Assembly (NCBI RefSeq): GCF_003602095.1
Contig: NZ_RAHH01000025.1
Coordinates: 20,388 to 84,387 of the forward strand
Direction: 5' to 3'
Length of the DNA: 64,000 bases
Origin: Rahnella woolbedingensis
GTDB taxonomy: Bacteria; Pseudomonadota; Gammaproteobacteria; Enterobacterales; Enterobacteriaceae
A program made the translations under genes and the position numbers. Numbering within the stretch: position 1 is the first letter of the stretch; each line of letters starts with the position of its first letter. Below the pieces are notes generated by a model, which saw only the letters and a program-made list of their open reading frames with translations, was not told where the DNA came from and ran no database searches. Positions 50,404 to 59,191 of the stretch are shown piece after piece.

Positions 50404-52305
50404 TTAGTCACTTTGCCGGATATCGGGCGATCCACAGTTATTGACAGAACTCCAAGGCAGGCGAGTCACCGGTATTTCTGCTAAAGAAGGCCGCTGACGG
50501 ACAATCCGCCACTGTTCAGTGTGTGTCAGGAAAATAAGCGAAGTCCCAAGGTGCGGGGCGTAAATGCCGACGACTTTGTTACGGGGCTCACCGAAGGCAT
50601 TTGTTTCCCCAGTGAGCTGGCGGGCTATGCGAACGGTTTGCTCTTTTCGCGGAATATGGATGCCGCCCTGCGCCCGAATATAACCGGCAAAATCCCCTTC
50701 GTCGGCGCTGCTGCGGACGTCCTCAACCCGAGCATCAAAACGGCTGCTCAGGCTCTGATGCCTGATCCGTCTGCATTCCCGCCAGGCACCTACAGACGGG
50801 ATGCCAATCGCGTGAAACTGCGGGATCCGCCACGTCGATGCCCAGGAAGTCACCGCAGTGGCGACATCCGTCAGTAAGCGTCCGGAGTCAAAATCTGTTT
50901 CGCCATCCAGTGCGTAGCCATCGATATTTTTCGCGACGTATTTCGCGATATATCCGGCTGCACCGCCACGGTTGAGCGGCTTGCAATTGAAACGTGATCC
51001 CGCAGCGCCCGGTTCATCGGCTTCTTCTTCCAGAGCATATCGGCGCATAACCTCTGTCACTTTCTGCTGCTGTTCCGGTGGCGTGAACAACATCATGTGC
51101 CAGTGCGGCGTACCATCGTGATGCGGTTCGACGACACGCACGCCGTATACTTTGAGGTTCCGGTCTTTAAAGGTGGTGCGGATTTTTGCCCAGACGGCGA
51201 CCAGATAACGCTGCGCATCTTTGGGAGTAAAAGCGTGCTTATCCCATTTCTTATTAAAAAGAGGTGAGGATCCTGCACCGGTAGTTTTCAGCGGGTGATA
51301 TTTTGAAGGCGTGGTCAGGGTGATAAACAGCCCGCAATCGAGCTGCTGGTCAGCGACATCTTCGACACCGGCGATCAGCGTCATCAGTTCCATACGGCGA
51401 AGTTTAGGATTAGAAATGCTGGCTAACACGGTATCCAGCAGGCTCAGAGTCTCGCCGGATTCGACATTTTCGAGCTGGCAGTGCTTCAGGTAATTAATGG
51501 CGGATAAGCGGCGTGACCCCACATCACGGATGGCATTTTTGCTGGCGTAAGGTGACGTTGCGCGGCTGACATAACCACAGGAAATCATCAGGGCTTCGCG
51601 CCATAAACGCTGTTTTGAACGTAACTGTTTTTCCCACCATTCGCCGCTAACCAGCCGTGAAATGCTGGCGACGGCAGAATGCGCGGTCAAGCGGCCTTTT
51701 TTCCACGCCTGCCAGTAAAGGGGGTGTACGCGGCACGACAGAGTCATCACCGCAATATGCCCGTAAATGTCGCGCTGCGTGCAGTCCTGCAACAATATGT
51801 CAGGGTTATCAGGGCGGCTTTGCAGCCAGCGTTCGCAGTGATATTCATAGGCATCTTGCATATGCACAGCAAGCTTACTGGCCAGTCTTCTCAGACTGTC
51901 ATCAGTAAGGTCAGGCAGACGGTTAAAAATTTCTTCTTCCGGGAGCAGCTTTTGCGAGATCTGACGATTCAATGTATTCCGTGCATTAACCTGCTGAATA
52001 CGCGGCCACAAACGTTGCGTAAAAACGGTCATCAGGAAATTAACCGCCGCACGAACTCCCCTGGTTTCCAGCAAAAAAGTATACCGCTGGTGTAACGGCG
52101 CACGCAGACAGCGGGGCAGCGTCGTCAGCAGGGATAAGGCGGTTTGCTGGCGCAGACAGAAATCACGGGTTAGAGGCTTCTGGAGTGGACTGCTAAGCGC
52201 AGGGCGCGGGGCATTCCACCACCACTTGCCCGTGAAAGATGGCCCGGAAGTTCTGTTAAAAACCGGTAATGGCGATGGAGAACCTCGGGTGAATATATTC
52301 TCTGG
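50404..52305 (-). CDS. A: P2 gpA-like rolling-circle replication endonuclease, C-terminally short
   Basis: A 633-residue HUH endonuclease. The metal site HxH is in VVEPHHDGTPHWHMMLF, and the paired catalytic tyrosines are Tyr452 and Tyr456 (GYIAKYVAKN), as in P2 Tyr450/454. The similarity runs to SSVNNCG, after which it stops; P2 A (761 residues) continues for roughly 110 more. The start 52305 (MPENIF) is likely; a frame 27 codons longer exists. Retention of an initiator without capsid genes is odd. Confidence 0.9.
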   Translation of the reverse strand, partial: PENIFTRGSPSPLPVFNRTSGPSFTGKWWWNAPRPALSSPLQKPLTRDFCLRQQTALSLLTTLPRCLRAPLHQRYTFLLETRGVRAAVNFLMTVFTQRLWPRIQQVNARNTLNRQISQKLLPEEEIFNRLPDLTDDSLRRLASKLAVHMQDAYEYHCERWLQSRPDNPDILLQDCTQRDIYGHIAVMTLSCRVHPLYWQAWKKGRLTAHSAVASISRLVSGEWWEKQLRSKQRLWREALMISCGYVSRATSPYASKNAIRDVGSRRLSAINYLKHCQLENVESGETLSLLDTVLASISNPKLRRMELMTLIAGVEDVADQQLDCGLFITLTTPSKYHPLKTTGAGSSPLFNKKWDKHAFTPKDAQRYLVAVWAKIRTTFKDRNLKVYGVRVVEPHHDGTPHWHMMLFTPPEQQQKVTEVMRRYALEEEADEPGAAGSRFNCKPLNRGGAAGYIAKYVAKNIDGYALDGETDFDSGRLLTDVATAVTSWASTWRIPQFHAIGIPSVGAWRECRRIRHQSLSSRFDARVEDVRSSADEGDFAGYIRAQGGIHIPRKEQTVRIARQLTGETNAFGEPRNKVVGIYAPHLGTSLIFLTHTEQWRIVRQRPSLAEIPVTRLPWSSVNNCGSPDIRQSD

Positions 52306-52401
52306 CATAAACGTTTTCCGATAATAAGAATACAGAATTCCTTCCGGAAATAATTTTATTTCCAGCATGGCGGCAAATTTAAACAATGTTAATTTGAGGG
52401 T

Positions 52402-52623
52402 TTATACGGGGCGATAATTCTTTCTTTTAATTTCCTCTATTTCCTGGCACTCAATGCATCGCTGTACACCGGGAATGATTTTTCTGCGTAGCTGTGCAAT
52501 GGGAGTATCGCAATCCAAACAGAAGAAGGCTGATGGTGCAGGCTGCGTACGTGTTGCCTGTGTAATTTGTGCCTCGAGAATTTTTAGCTGATATTCCTGT
52601 GATTCATCTATCCAGTCTGCCAT
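52402..52623 (-). CDS. DksA/TraR-type C4 zinc-finger protein
   Basis: A 73-residue protein with CLDCDTPI...QRCIECQ, the four-cysteine finger of the TraR/DksA family found in the early region of P2-like phages. TraR-type proteins bind the RNA polymerase secondary channel. It overlaps the 91-residue gene upstream by one base. Confidence 0.85.
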   Translation of the reverse strand: MADWIDESQEYQLKILEAQITQATRTQPAPSAFFCLDCDTPIAQLRRKIIPGVQRCIECQEIEEIKRKNYRPV

Positions 52624-52898
52624 CAGTAAAGTTCTCCTTTAAATATCGCCGTGAAATGGCGAAGTGATAATAAGGCCTGCGTTATTTTCATTTTGTCCTC
52701 ATCATTTAATTGTGAATATGTCAGTAAGGTATGGTGGCGTTTAAGACCGGCATGAAAACATAATGTGAGTTTCCACTTTTCACTGGCCTGATCAAAAATA
52801 ACCTCAACCGGATTTTTAGTCTGAGAGAAATAGATTTCTTTCAGATGAGCGATATGGCGCAGTCCGGTCTGGCGCTGCTGCTCTGTTCCTAAAAACAT
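52623..52898 (-). CDS. Conserved early phage protein, function unknown
   Basis: A 91-residue protein (MFLGTEQQRQTGLRHIAHLKEIYF...) without a domain I recognise. It is the first gene downstream of the early promoter opposite the repressor, followed by the zinc-finger and A genes. The start follows AAGGAG. In P2/186 this place is held by small early genes such as cox/apl. Confidence 0.7.
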   Translation of the reverse strand: MFLGTEQQRQTGLRHIAHLKEIYFSQTKNPVEVIFDQASEKWKLTLCFHAGLKRHHTLLTYSQLNDEDKMKITQALLSLRHFTAIFKGELY

Positions 52899-52968
52899 CG
52901 CGTCTCCTTATTTCTCCACGGCGCCGTAAATTTGGTATCATGGTCGTCTGTCGGTACATTACATAATC

Positions 52969-52997
52969 AATCTAAACTTGCATTTGCGAGTTGTCAA
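52969..52997. promoter_or_regulatory. CI-type operator with divergent promoters
   Basis: Operator AACTTGCATTTGCGAGTT at 52975-52992. On the minus strand TTGACA (52997-52992) and TAGATT (52974-52969) frame it with exactly 17 bases, so it fills the early-promoter spacer. On the plus strand TTGCAT (52978-52983) and GATATT (17 bases later, 53001-53006) could serve the repressor gene. One operator would thus act on both directions. Confidence 0.75.
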
Positions 52998-53030
52998 GAT
53001 GATATTTACAGATTCAGGGGTTTTCGCCAG

Positions 53031-53621
53031 ATGCAATTAGATGAACTTGAAGGTGGAAAAGCTGTTCTGACGCGTATGCTTCAGGCTTACGGCTTTAGCA
53101 TGCAGAAGGAACTGGGGGATCTGTACGGTTTGTCATCTGGAACGATAAGTACCTGGGTAAGAAGAGATTATTTTCCCGGCGATGTGGTCGTGGCGTGTGC
53201 GCTGGACACCGGTGTCTCATTACGCTGGCTGGCGACAGGTAAAGGCAATATGCAGGATTCGGCTCTTTCCGGCGCGGCAGCGTCCGGTGACATCCGCCAG
53301 CTTAAAAAGTTGAGATTACGCGGCGGTGCGCTGGAAGAAGAAGGTGTCTGGTCTGTTGATCCCTCGCTGCTGGATGGCTCGCTGACTCAGCCGGCTTATG
53401 TCGTGAAAGGTCATCATTCCTGGATTATCGATCTGGGCAGCACACATCCGGGCAATGGCCGCTGGTTGCTGGATATCGATGGTGATCTGGATGTGTATGA
53501 TGTGGCCCGCATTCCCGGTAACCGCCTGAGCGTGACGCGTCAGGAAAGCCATTTCGAGTGTGGCGTGGATGAAGTGACTGCTTTAGGGCAGGTATTTATT
53601 ACTCTGGATCGTAACCTTTAA
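53031..53621 (+). CDS. cI: Phage CI-type repressor (186-like)
   Basis: A 196-residue repressor (186 CI about 192). It has an N-terminal helix-turn-helix (ELGDLYGLSSGTISTWVRRDYFPGDVVVACALDTGVSLRWLATGKG) and a C-terminal beta-rich oligomerisation domain (PAYVVKGHHSWIIDLGSTHPGNGRWLLDIDGDLDVYDVARIPG). No Ser-Lys LexA-like protease motif is apparent, so it probably is not cleaved by RecA and needs an antirepressor. Start 53031 follows CAGGGG. It is the only phage gene on the plus strand. Confidence 0.88.
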   Translation: MQLDELEGGKAVLTRMLQAYGFSMQKELGDLYGLSSGTISTWVRRDYFPGDVVVACALDTGVSLRWLATGKGNMQDSALSGAAASGDIRQLKKLRLRGGALEEEGVWSVDPSLLDGSLTQPAYVVKGHHSWIIDLGSTHPGNGRWLLDIDGDLDVYDVARIPGNRLSVTRQESHFECGVDEVTALGQVFITLDRNL

Positions 53622-53630
53622 ATTTCGTTT

Positions 53631-53655
53631 CCTCAGCAGCACCCTGTTGCTGAGG
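53631..53655 (+). terminator. Hairpin after the repressor gene
   Basis: Stem CCTCAGCA / TGCTGAGG with a nine-base loop, followed by a weak T stretch. It is close to the right edge of the phage-derived region. Confidence 0.55.
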
Positions 53656-53721
53656 GCATTTCCTGCCTCATCACACCTTCACCTTGCCCTGAATCCCCAT
53701 AACTTTGTCTGTTAACCCGTA

Positions 53722-53824
53722 TGTAACAATTACGGTACACCCTCTTGGTATGAGATCAACTATATGTAAAGTTAACTTTCCATATAGTGCATGCCTATGC
53801 CAAATTGGTAATGTTAAGTTTACA
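53722..53824 (+). promoter_or_regulatory. Three TyrR-type boxes before aroF
   Basis: Boxes of the TGTAAA-N6-TTTACA type lie at 53722-53739 (TGTAAC...GGTACA), 53765-53782 (TGTAAA...TTTCCA) and 53807-53824 (GGTAAT...TTTACA). E. coli aroF-tyrA is repressed by TyrR with tyrosine through three such sites. Confidence 0.75.
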
Positions 53825-53912
53825 AGTAAGGCTTGATAACTTTACGCGCTGTGTTAATGTTGTCCGCAGATGCCACCGTGGCAGCCCATTTTCCTTATAG
53901 CGGAACACGATC

Positions 53913-54989
53913 ATGCAAAAAGACGCCCTGAATAATGTTCACATCACTGCTGAACAAATCCTTATCACTCCTGAAGAGCTGAAAAACCGTTTTCCATTGA
54001 GCGTCAGCGACGAAAACAGTATTTCTGAAGCACGTAAAACCATCGCCGATATTGTCCATGGTCGTGATCCTCGTCTTCTGGTGGTGTGTGGCCCTTGTTC
54101 TATTCATGACGTTGATGCGGCGCTCGATTACGCGCGTCACCTGAAAACACTGGCTGCTGAGCTGAGCGACCGTTTGTACATCGTGATGCGTGTTTACTTT
54201 GAAAAACCGCGTACCACGGTCGGCTGGAAAGGGTTGATTAACGATCCGCACATGGACGGTACGTTTGATGTGGAAGCGGGGCTGCACATTGCCCGTGATT
54301 TGTTGCTGCAACTGGTTGGCATGGGCTTACCGCTGGCAACAGAAGCGCTGGATCCGAACAGTCCGCAATACTTAGGCGATCTGTTCAGCTGGTCAGCAAT
54401 CGGCGCGCGTACTACCGAATCTCAGACTCACCGCGAAATGGCGTCTGGCCTTTCAATGCCGGTGGGTTTCAAAAACGGCACTGACGGCAGCCTGGGCACG
54501 GCAATCAATGCGATGCGTGCTGCAGAAATGGCGCACCGTTTTGTGGGCATCAATCAGGCCGGTCAGGTTTGTCTGTTGCAGACTCAGGGCAACCCGGACG
54601 GGCATGTGATTCTGCGCGGTGGTAAAACCCCGAATTACAGCGAGCAGGACGTTCAGGCGTGCGAAAAACAGATGACCGGCGCGGGACTCCGTCCTTCCTT
54701 GATGATAGATTGCAGTCACGGTAACTCAAACAAAGACTATCGTCGCCAGCCTGTTGTGGCTCAGTCCGTCATCGATCAGATTAAAGCCGGTAACCGTTCT
54801 ATCACGGGGCTGATGCTGGAAAGTCATCTGAACGAAGGCAGCCAGTCTTCTGAACAACCTCGTTCAGAAATGAAATACGGCGTGTCTGTTACGGATGCAT
54901 GTATTAACTGGGAAACGACTGAAGACCTGCTGCGTAAGATGCATCAGGAACTGGGCGATGCGCTGGCGGCACGAATCGCAGGAGAGTAA
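53913..54989 (+). CDS. aroF: DAHP synthase, tyrosine-sensitive
   Basis: AroF condenses phosphoenolpyruvate and erythrose 4-phosphate, the first step of aromatic synthesis. The 358-residue class I enzyme has VVCGPCSIHD (metal-ligand Cys), RVYFEKPRTTVGWKGLINDP, GARTTESQTHR and MIDCSHGNSNKD. Assignment to the Tyr-sensitive isozyme rests on tyrA directly downstream and TyrR boxes upstream. Confidence 0.95.
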   Translation: MQKDALNNVHITAEQILITPEELKNRFPLSVSDENSISEARKTIADIVHGRDPRLLVVCGPCSIHDVDAALDYARHLKTLAAELSDRLYIVMRVYFEKPRTTVGWKGLINDPHMDGTFDVEAGLHIARDLLLQLVGMGLPLATEALDPNSPQYLGDLFSWSAIGARTTESQTHREMASGLSMPVGFKNGTDGSLGTAINAMRAAEMAHRFVGINQAGQVCLLQTQGNPDGHVILRGGKTPNYSEQDVQACEKQMTGAGLRPSLMIDCSHGNSNKDYRRQPVVAQSVIDQIKAGNRSITGLMLESHLNEGSQSSEQPRSEMKYGVSVTDACINWETTEDLLRKMHQELGDALAARIAGE

Positions 54990-54995
54990 GTTTTT

Positions 54996-56117
54996 ATGGT
55001 GGCAGAACTTAACGCGTTGCGCGATCAGATCGACGACGTTGATAAAGCGTTGTTAGATCTCTTATCACGGCGTCTTGCGCTGGTGGCTGAAGTCGGAGAA
55101 GTGAAAAGCCGTTACGGTTTGCCGATTTATGTGCCTGAACGGGAAGCGGCAATGCTGGCTTCACGTCGTCAGGAAGCGCAAAACCTCGGTGTTCCGCCGG
55201 ATCTGATTGAAGACGTATTGCGCCGCGTGATGCGTGAGTCCTACTCAAGCGAAAACGACAAAGGCTTCAAAACGCTGCATCCGGCATTGCGTCCGGTGGT
55301 GATTATCGGTGGCAACGGGCAGATGGGGCGTTTGTTCACCCGTTTGCTGGAGCTTTCCGGTTACCAGGTGAAAGTGCTGGAACAGGAAGACTGGCCGCAG
55401 GCAGAAACATTGCTTGCCGATGCCGGAATGGTGATTGTCAGCGTGCCAATTCACCTGACCGAAGAAGTGATTGCCCGTCTGCCTAAGTTGCCTGACGACT
55501 GTATTCTGGTGGATCTGGCGTCGGTGAAAAACCGTCCCCTCCAGGCGATGCTGGCAGTGCATGAAGGCCCGGTTCTCGGCCTGCATCCGATGTTTGGCCC
55601 GGATGTCAGCAGCCTGGCAAAACAGGTTGTGGTGTACTGCGATGGCCGTGAACCGCAGGCGTATCAGTGGCTGCTCGAGCAGTTGCAGGTCTGGGGCGCA
55701 CGGTTGCATAAAATCAGCGCCGTTGAGCATGACCAGAATATGGCGTTCATTCAGGCGCTGCGCCACTTCGCGACCTTTGCGTATGGTTTGCATTTGTCTG
55801 AAGAGAACGTGCAAATCGAGCAGTTACTGGCGTTGTCTTCCCCGATTTACCGCCTCGAACTGGCGATGGTCGGTCGACTGTTTGCGCAGGATCCGCAGCT
55901 TTATGCTGACATTATTATGTCGTCAGAAAGTAATCTTGCGTTGATCAAACGTTATTACCAGCGTTTTGGAGATGCGCTTGCTCTGCTGGAAAGCGGCGAT
56001 AAACAGGCCTTTATCGATAAATTTAGAAAAGTTGAGCACTGGTTTGGCGATTATGCGCCGCGCTTCCTGAAAGAAAGTGGTGCGTTGCTAAGACAGGCTA
56101 ACGACAACCGTAAGTAA
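54996..56117 (+). CDS. tyrA: Chorismate mutase / prephenate dehydrogenase (T-protein)
   Basis: TyrA is a fusion of an AroQ chorismate mutase (about 1-90, [30 protein letters not shown]) and an NAD-dependent prephenate dehydrogenase ([19 protein letters not shown] near residue 105, [31 protein letters not shown]). Length of 373 equals E. coli. It is six bases after aroF in a TyrR-controlled operon. Confidence 0.97.
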   Translation: MVAELNALRDQIDDVDKALLDLLSRRLALVAEVGEVKSRYGLPIYVPEREAAMLASRRQEAQNLGVPPDLIEDVLRRVMRESYSSENDKGFKTLHPALRPVVIIGGNGQMGRLFTRLLELSGYQVKVLEQEDWPQAETLLADAGMVIVSVPIHLTEEVIARLPKLPDDCILVDLASVKNRPLQAMLAVHEGPVLGLHPMFGPDVSSLAKQVVVYCDGREPQAYQWLLEQLQVWGARLHKISAVEHDQNMAFIQALRHFATFAYGLHLSEENVQIEQLLALSSPIYRLELAMVGRLFAQDPQLYADIIMSSESNLALIKRYYQRFGDALALLESGDKQAFIDKFRKVEHWFGDYAPRFLKESGALLRQANDNRK

Positions 56118-56131
56118 GTTGTCCGCAAATG

Positions 56132-56167
56132 AAAAAGGGCGCTGCCATTGTGTGCAGCGCCCTTTTT
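56132..56167. terminator. Bidirectional terminator between tyrA and pheA
   Basis: Stem AAAAAGGGCGCTGC / GCAGCGCCCTTTTT between convergent genes. Confidence 0.92.
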
Positions 56168-56198
56168 GTTTGCGGGAAATTACAGATTGTTTGTGAAA

Positions 56199-57353
56199 TT
56201 ACAAATCAACAGAGACGACGTTTTCGCTTGGATAACAGCCGAGAACTTTCAGAGAGCGGGTGATCGGGGCCAGATCCTTCAGCGCCTTTTTCATCTCTTC
56301 TGAGCGCAGGTTGGCCTGCACATCGATATAAAACATCTCTTCCCACGGATTGCCGTTAATCGGCCGGGACTCCAGTTTGGTCATGATGATGCCCTGCTCA
56401 CGCAGCACCAGAAGCGCATTTACCAGCGCCCCTGCCTGCTGGCCGGTCGCCATAATCAGTGTGGTTTTGGCCGGAACCTGATCCGTCACTTCAATCGCTT
56501 TGCGCGCCAGAATAATAAAGCGGGTGATGTTTTCCTGCTGGTTCGCCAGATTATGTTCCAGCACCTGCAGTTTATACAGCGCACCACCGGCTTCGCTGCC
56601 GAGCGCCGCCACATGCGGAGAATTGGCGGCTGCCACTTTCTCCATCGCCGCCGCAGTGCTTTCGCAATATTCAATCTTCCAGTGAGGGAAACGGTTGATG
56701 AACTGGCTGCATTGCTGGAAAGGCTGCGGGTGGCTGTAAACCGTCTGAATCTGGGACAAATCAGTGTCTGTCGCGACCAGCACGCAATGATTGATAGGAT
56801 TAGTCAGCTCGCCAACAATCGACAGGCTGGTGTGTTGCAGCAGGTCGTAGACGTCATTGATTGAGCCGGAACTGGTATTTTCAATGGGCAATACGGCGTA
56901 GTCGGCCTGACCGGTTTCAACCTGAGAGAAAATATCCTGGAATTTCTGGCAGCCACATTCGATAAACTGTTCGAAATGACGTGCGGCAAACTGGCGTGCA
57001 GCAAGATGTGAATAGGAACCTTTCGGGCCGAGGAAGGCGATACGGGCGGAATCGGAAGGGGTTTTATTCAGGTGTTGCTGGAGGAGAGCCTGCTGGGTCA
57101 GAACAGAATCTTCAATGATCAACTGATAAACGCGGGTAATGTAATGACCGTCCAGCCCCTGCTTTTTTCCTTCCTGAATCAGTGCGTTAATCAGTTCAAT
57201 TTCACGTTCTTTGTCGCGGATAGGGCGGTGAGAGTGCATTTTAGATTGCGCGACTTCAATGGCCATCGTGCGTCGCTCTGCCAGCAGAGCCAGCAGTTTC
57301 AGGTCTAATGCGCTGATGCGTTCACGCAGAGCCAGTAATGAGTTCTCGGTCAT
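56199..57353 (-). CDS. pheA: Chorismate mutase / prephenate dehydratase (P-protein)
   Basis: PheA makes phenylpyruvate from chorismate. It has an N-terminal AroQ mutase ([23 protein letters not shown]), a dehydratase domain ([35 protein letters not shown]) and a C-terminal ACT domain ([37 protein letters not shown]) that binds phenylalanine, with the ESRP motif. Length is 384 residues. It is preceded by the pheL leader and attenuator. Confidence 0.97.
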   Translation of the reverse strand: MTENSLLALRERISALDLKLLALLAERRTMAIEVAQSKMHSHRPIRDKEREIELINALIQEGKKQGLDGHYITRVYQLIIEDSVLTQQALLQQHLNKTPSDSARIAFLGPKGSYSHLAARQFAARHFEQFIECGCQKFQDIFSQVETGQADYAVLPIENTSSGSINDVYDLLQHTSLSIVGELTNPINHCVLVATDTDLSQIQTVYSHPQPFQQCSQFINRFPHWKIEYCESTAAAMEKVAAANSPHVAALGSEAGGALYKLQVLEHNLANQQENITRFIILARKAIEVTDQVPAKTTLIMATGQQAGALVNALLVLREQGIIMTKLESRPINGNPWEEMFYIDVQANLRSEEMKKALKDLAPITRSLKVLGCYPSENVVSVDL

Positions 57354-57408
57354 GTTATTACCCTTTTAGATGTTCTTTCTTTCAGCAAAATGTATAAAAC
57401 GCAGGCAT

Positions 57409-57436
57409 AAAAAAAGCCCCCTTTTCAGGAGGCTTT
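57409..57436 (-). terminator. pheA attenuator terminator
   Basis: On the minus strand a GC-rich hairpin of the form AAGCCTCC...GGGGGCTT is followed by seven T residues, between pheL and pheA. With the Phe-rich leader it forms a standard attenuation control. Confidence 0.88.
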
Positions 57437-57482
57437 GTTGTTCGTCTTCGCATTCATTCTTTCGCGACGAAACGCCTCCCAA

Positions 57483-57530
57483 TCAGGGGAAGGTAAAAAA
57501 GAATGCGAAGAAAAACAGACGGGCGTTCAT
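57483..57530 (-). CDS. pheL: pheA leader peptide
   Basis: The reverse strand encodes the 15-residue peptide [15 protein letters not shown], with seven phenylalanines, ending exactly like E. coli PheL ([15 protein letters not shown]). Ribosome stalling on Phe codons when charged tRNA-Phe is scarce would prevent formation of the downstream terminator. Confidence 0.95.
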   Translation of the reverse strand: [15 protein letters not shown]

Positions 57531-57613
57531 GTATGCGTTGTTTCCATAAGTTTGAGCAGAGTCTTAAAGTAACCGCTGGGTTTTCCCTGTGTCAATAAGA
57601 TTCCCTCAGGACA

Positions 57614-57640
57614 CAAAAAACGCGCTCCTGTGAGCGCGTT
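57614..57640 (-). terminator. Terminator after raiA
   Basis: Stem AACGCGCTC / GAGCGCGTT with a T run on the minus strand. Confidence 0.88.
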
Positions 57641-57665
57641 GTGAACTGCCTTTCCGATAAGCCGG

Positions 57666-58010
57666 TTATTCCTCATCTTCCTGCACCGGTTCCAGATTGA
57701 GTTCTTTGACGCCGGACTCTGCACGGCGGGCTTCACCCTTATGCTGCGCTTTATTGAGCTGGCGCTCAAGTTTGCTGGTCATTTCGTTAATCGCAGCGTA
57801 CATATCATCGTGCGTAGCACTGGCAACCAGTTTTCCGTTTGGTGTACTGATGGTCGCATCGGCGACAAATCCCTGAGGTTCTTTCGACAGGATTATGTGC
57901 GGGTTAATGAGCTGAGTTTGCCATTTATCCAGTTTTTTCAGACGGCCTTCGATGTGTTCACGAATAGCGGCGGTGATGTCCATTTGTTTACTGGTAATGT
58001 TGACTGTCAT
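57666..58010 (-). CDS. raiA: Ribosome-associated translation inhibitor RaiA
   Basis: RaiA (YfiA) binds the 30S decoding centre in the cold and in stationary phase. The 114-residue protein starts [30 protein letters not shown] and ends in an acidic tail. Start 58010 agrees with homologues; an upstream frame start adds 26 unrelated residues. It lies between pheLA and bamD as in E. coli. Confidence 0.94.
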   Translation of the reverse strand: MTVNITSKQMDITAAIREHIEGRLKKLDKWQTQLINPHIILSKEPQGFVADATISTPNGKLVASATHDDMYAAINEMTSKLERQLNKAQHKGEARRAESGVKELNLEPVQEDEE

Positions 58011-58280
58011 ATGACTTACCTCTCTTATTTCCGTCTCCGATGAATCCAACATACCAGCCTTTTTTATGAATTGCCTGCCCAAAACCACGGTTTTTTGTCA
58101 CTTTTTGTCAACTTTGAAGTTTATGTGACGCAGGGTAATTAATGGCGGGAAAGGCCTTGAGACTTCGCTCAGGAGCGGGCATGATTGATGGGATCAGTGC
58201 ATTATTTTCTGCGGTTTTCAGCCTGTCTTTTCTCTCATCACGTTCACTTTTCTCTGACTTTCCCTGAATCAAAGCCAAAA

Positions 58281-58305
58281 AAAACGGCAGCCTGAGCTAC
58301 CGTTT
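58281..58305 (-). terminator. Terminator after bamD
   Basis: Imperfect stem AAACGG.AGC / GCT.CCGTTT with a run of eight T residues on the minus strand. Confidence 0.75.
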
Positions 58306-58326
58306 GTGTGTGCGGACTTTTTAAAA

Positions 58327-59061
58327 TTATGCTGCGTTATTGGCCGCAATAATTTTCGCCACTTTATCAGCCTGGTTGTTCAGCTGCAGTTCACGATAGG
58401 CACTTTCCATCAACGGCAGCGCGTCATGCGTCGCTTTCGTATCCGGGTAATCTTTCAGCATTTGCTCAACACGGTTAACAACAGCGACGTAAGCACCGCG
58501 TTTAGTGTAGTATTGCACCACTGACAGCTCGTATTTCGCCAAACGATCTTTCAGGAATACCAAACGTTTAGTCGCGTCAGTGGCGTACTGGCTGTTTGGA
58601 TACGTGTGGATCAGCTGGCTGAAATCGCGGAATGCTGCACGTGCATGCTGCGGATCACGGTCTGAACGATCAACACCGAAGAATCCTTGCAGCGCACTGT
58701 CATCCAACGCCATATCCGTTAAACCACGCATATACATGACGTAGTCGATGTTTGGATGGGTAGGGTTCAGACGCATAAAGCGATCAATAGAAGCCTGAGC
58801 CATAGGCAAGTCAGCAGACTTGTAATAGGCATAAATCAGATCTAACTGAACTTGCTGCGAGTAAGGCCCAAACGGATAGCGGTTATCCAGCGCTTCTAAT
58901 TGCGCAATCGCGCCTTTAAAGTTACCGTCCTGCAGCTTTTGCTGGGCAGTGGCATAAAGGACGTTAGGCGGGTTATCGGGAACCGTTTCTTTGGAACTGG
59001 AGCAACCGACCAGCGCCAGGCTCAACGTGGCTGCTGCCACCAGATATTTCACACGCGTCAT
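58327..59061 (-). CDS. bamD: Outer membrane assembly lipoprotein BamD
   Basis: BamD is an essential lipoprotein of the BAM complex that inserts outer-membrane beta-barrels. The lipobox LVGC places the lipidated cysteine at residue 20. TPR-like repeats follow ([46 protein letters not shown]). Length is 244 residues. It is divergent from rluD. Confidence 0.96.
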   Translation of the reverse strand: MTRVKYLVAAATLSLALVGCSSSKETVPDNPPNVLYATAQQKLQDGNFKGAIAQLEALDNRYPFGPYSQQVQLDLIYAYYKSADLPMAQASIDRFMRLNPTHPNIDYVMYMRGLTDMALDDSALQGFFGVDRSDRDPQHARAAFRDFSQLIHTYPNSQYATDATKRLVFLKDRLAKYELSVVQYYTKRGAYVAVVNRVEQMLKDYPDTKATHDALPLMESAYRELQLNNQADKVAKIIAANNAA

Positions 59062-59191
59062 GACGTTTTGATTATCCTCAGGTGTTATTCTGGGAGACTG
59101 TCCGTTAAGCTCCCGACAAAGACCAGCTACAATAGCACATTATTTTAAACGGCATCGCCGTGAAAACCCAACGTTAACCAAGAAGCTGCAT

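Noticed and set aside
50521..50877. Plus-strand frame inside gene A
   Set aside because: Antisense to the conserved HUH region of A, with no recognisable start signal.
38553..53720. Attachment-site direct repeats at the element ends
   Set aside because: I compared both flanks by eye and found only short chance matches, none longer than about eight bases.
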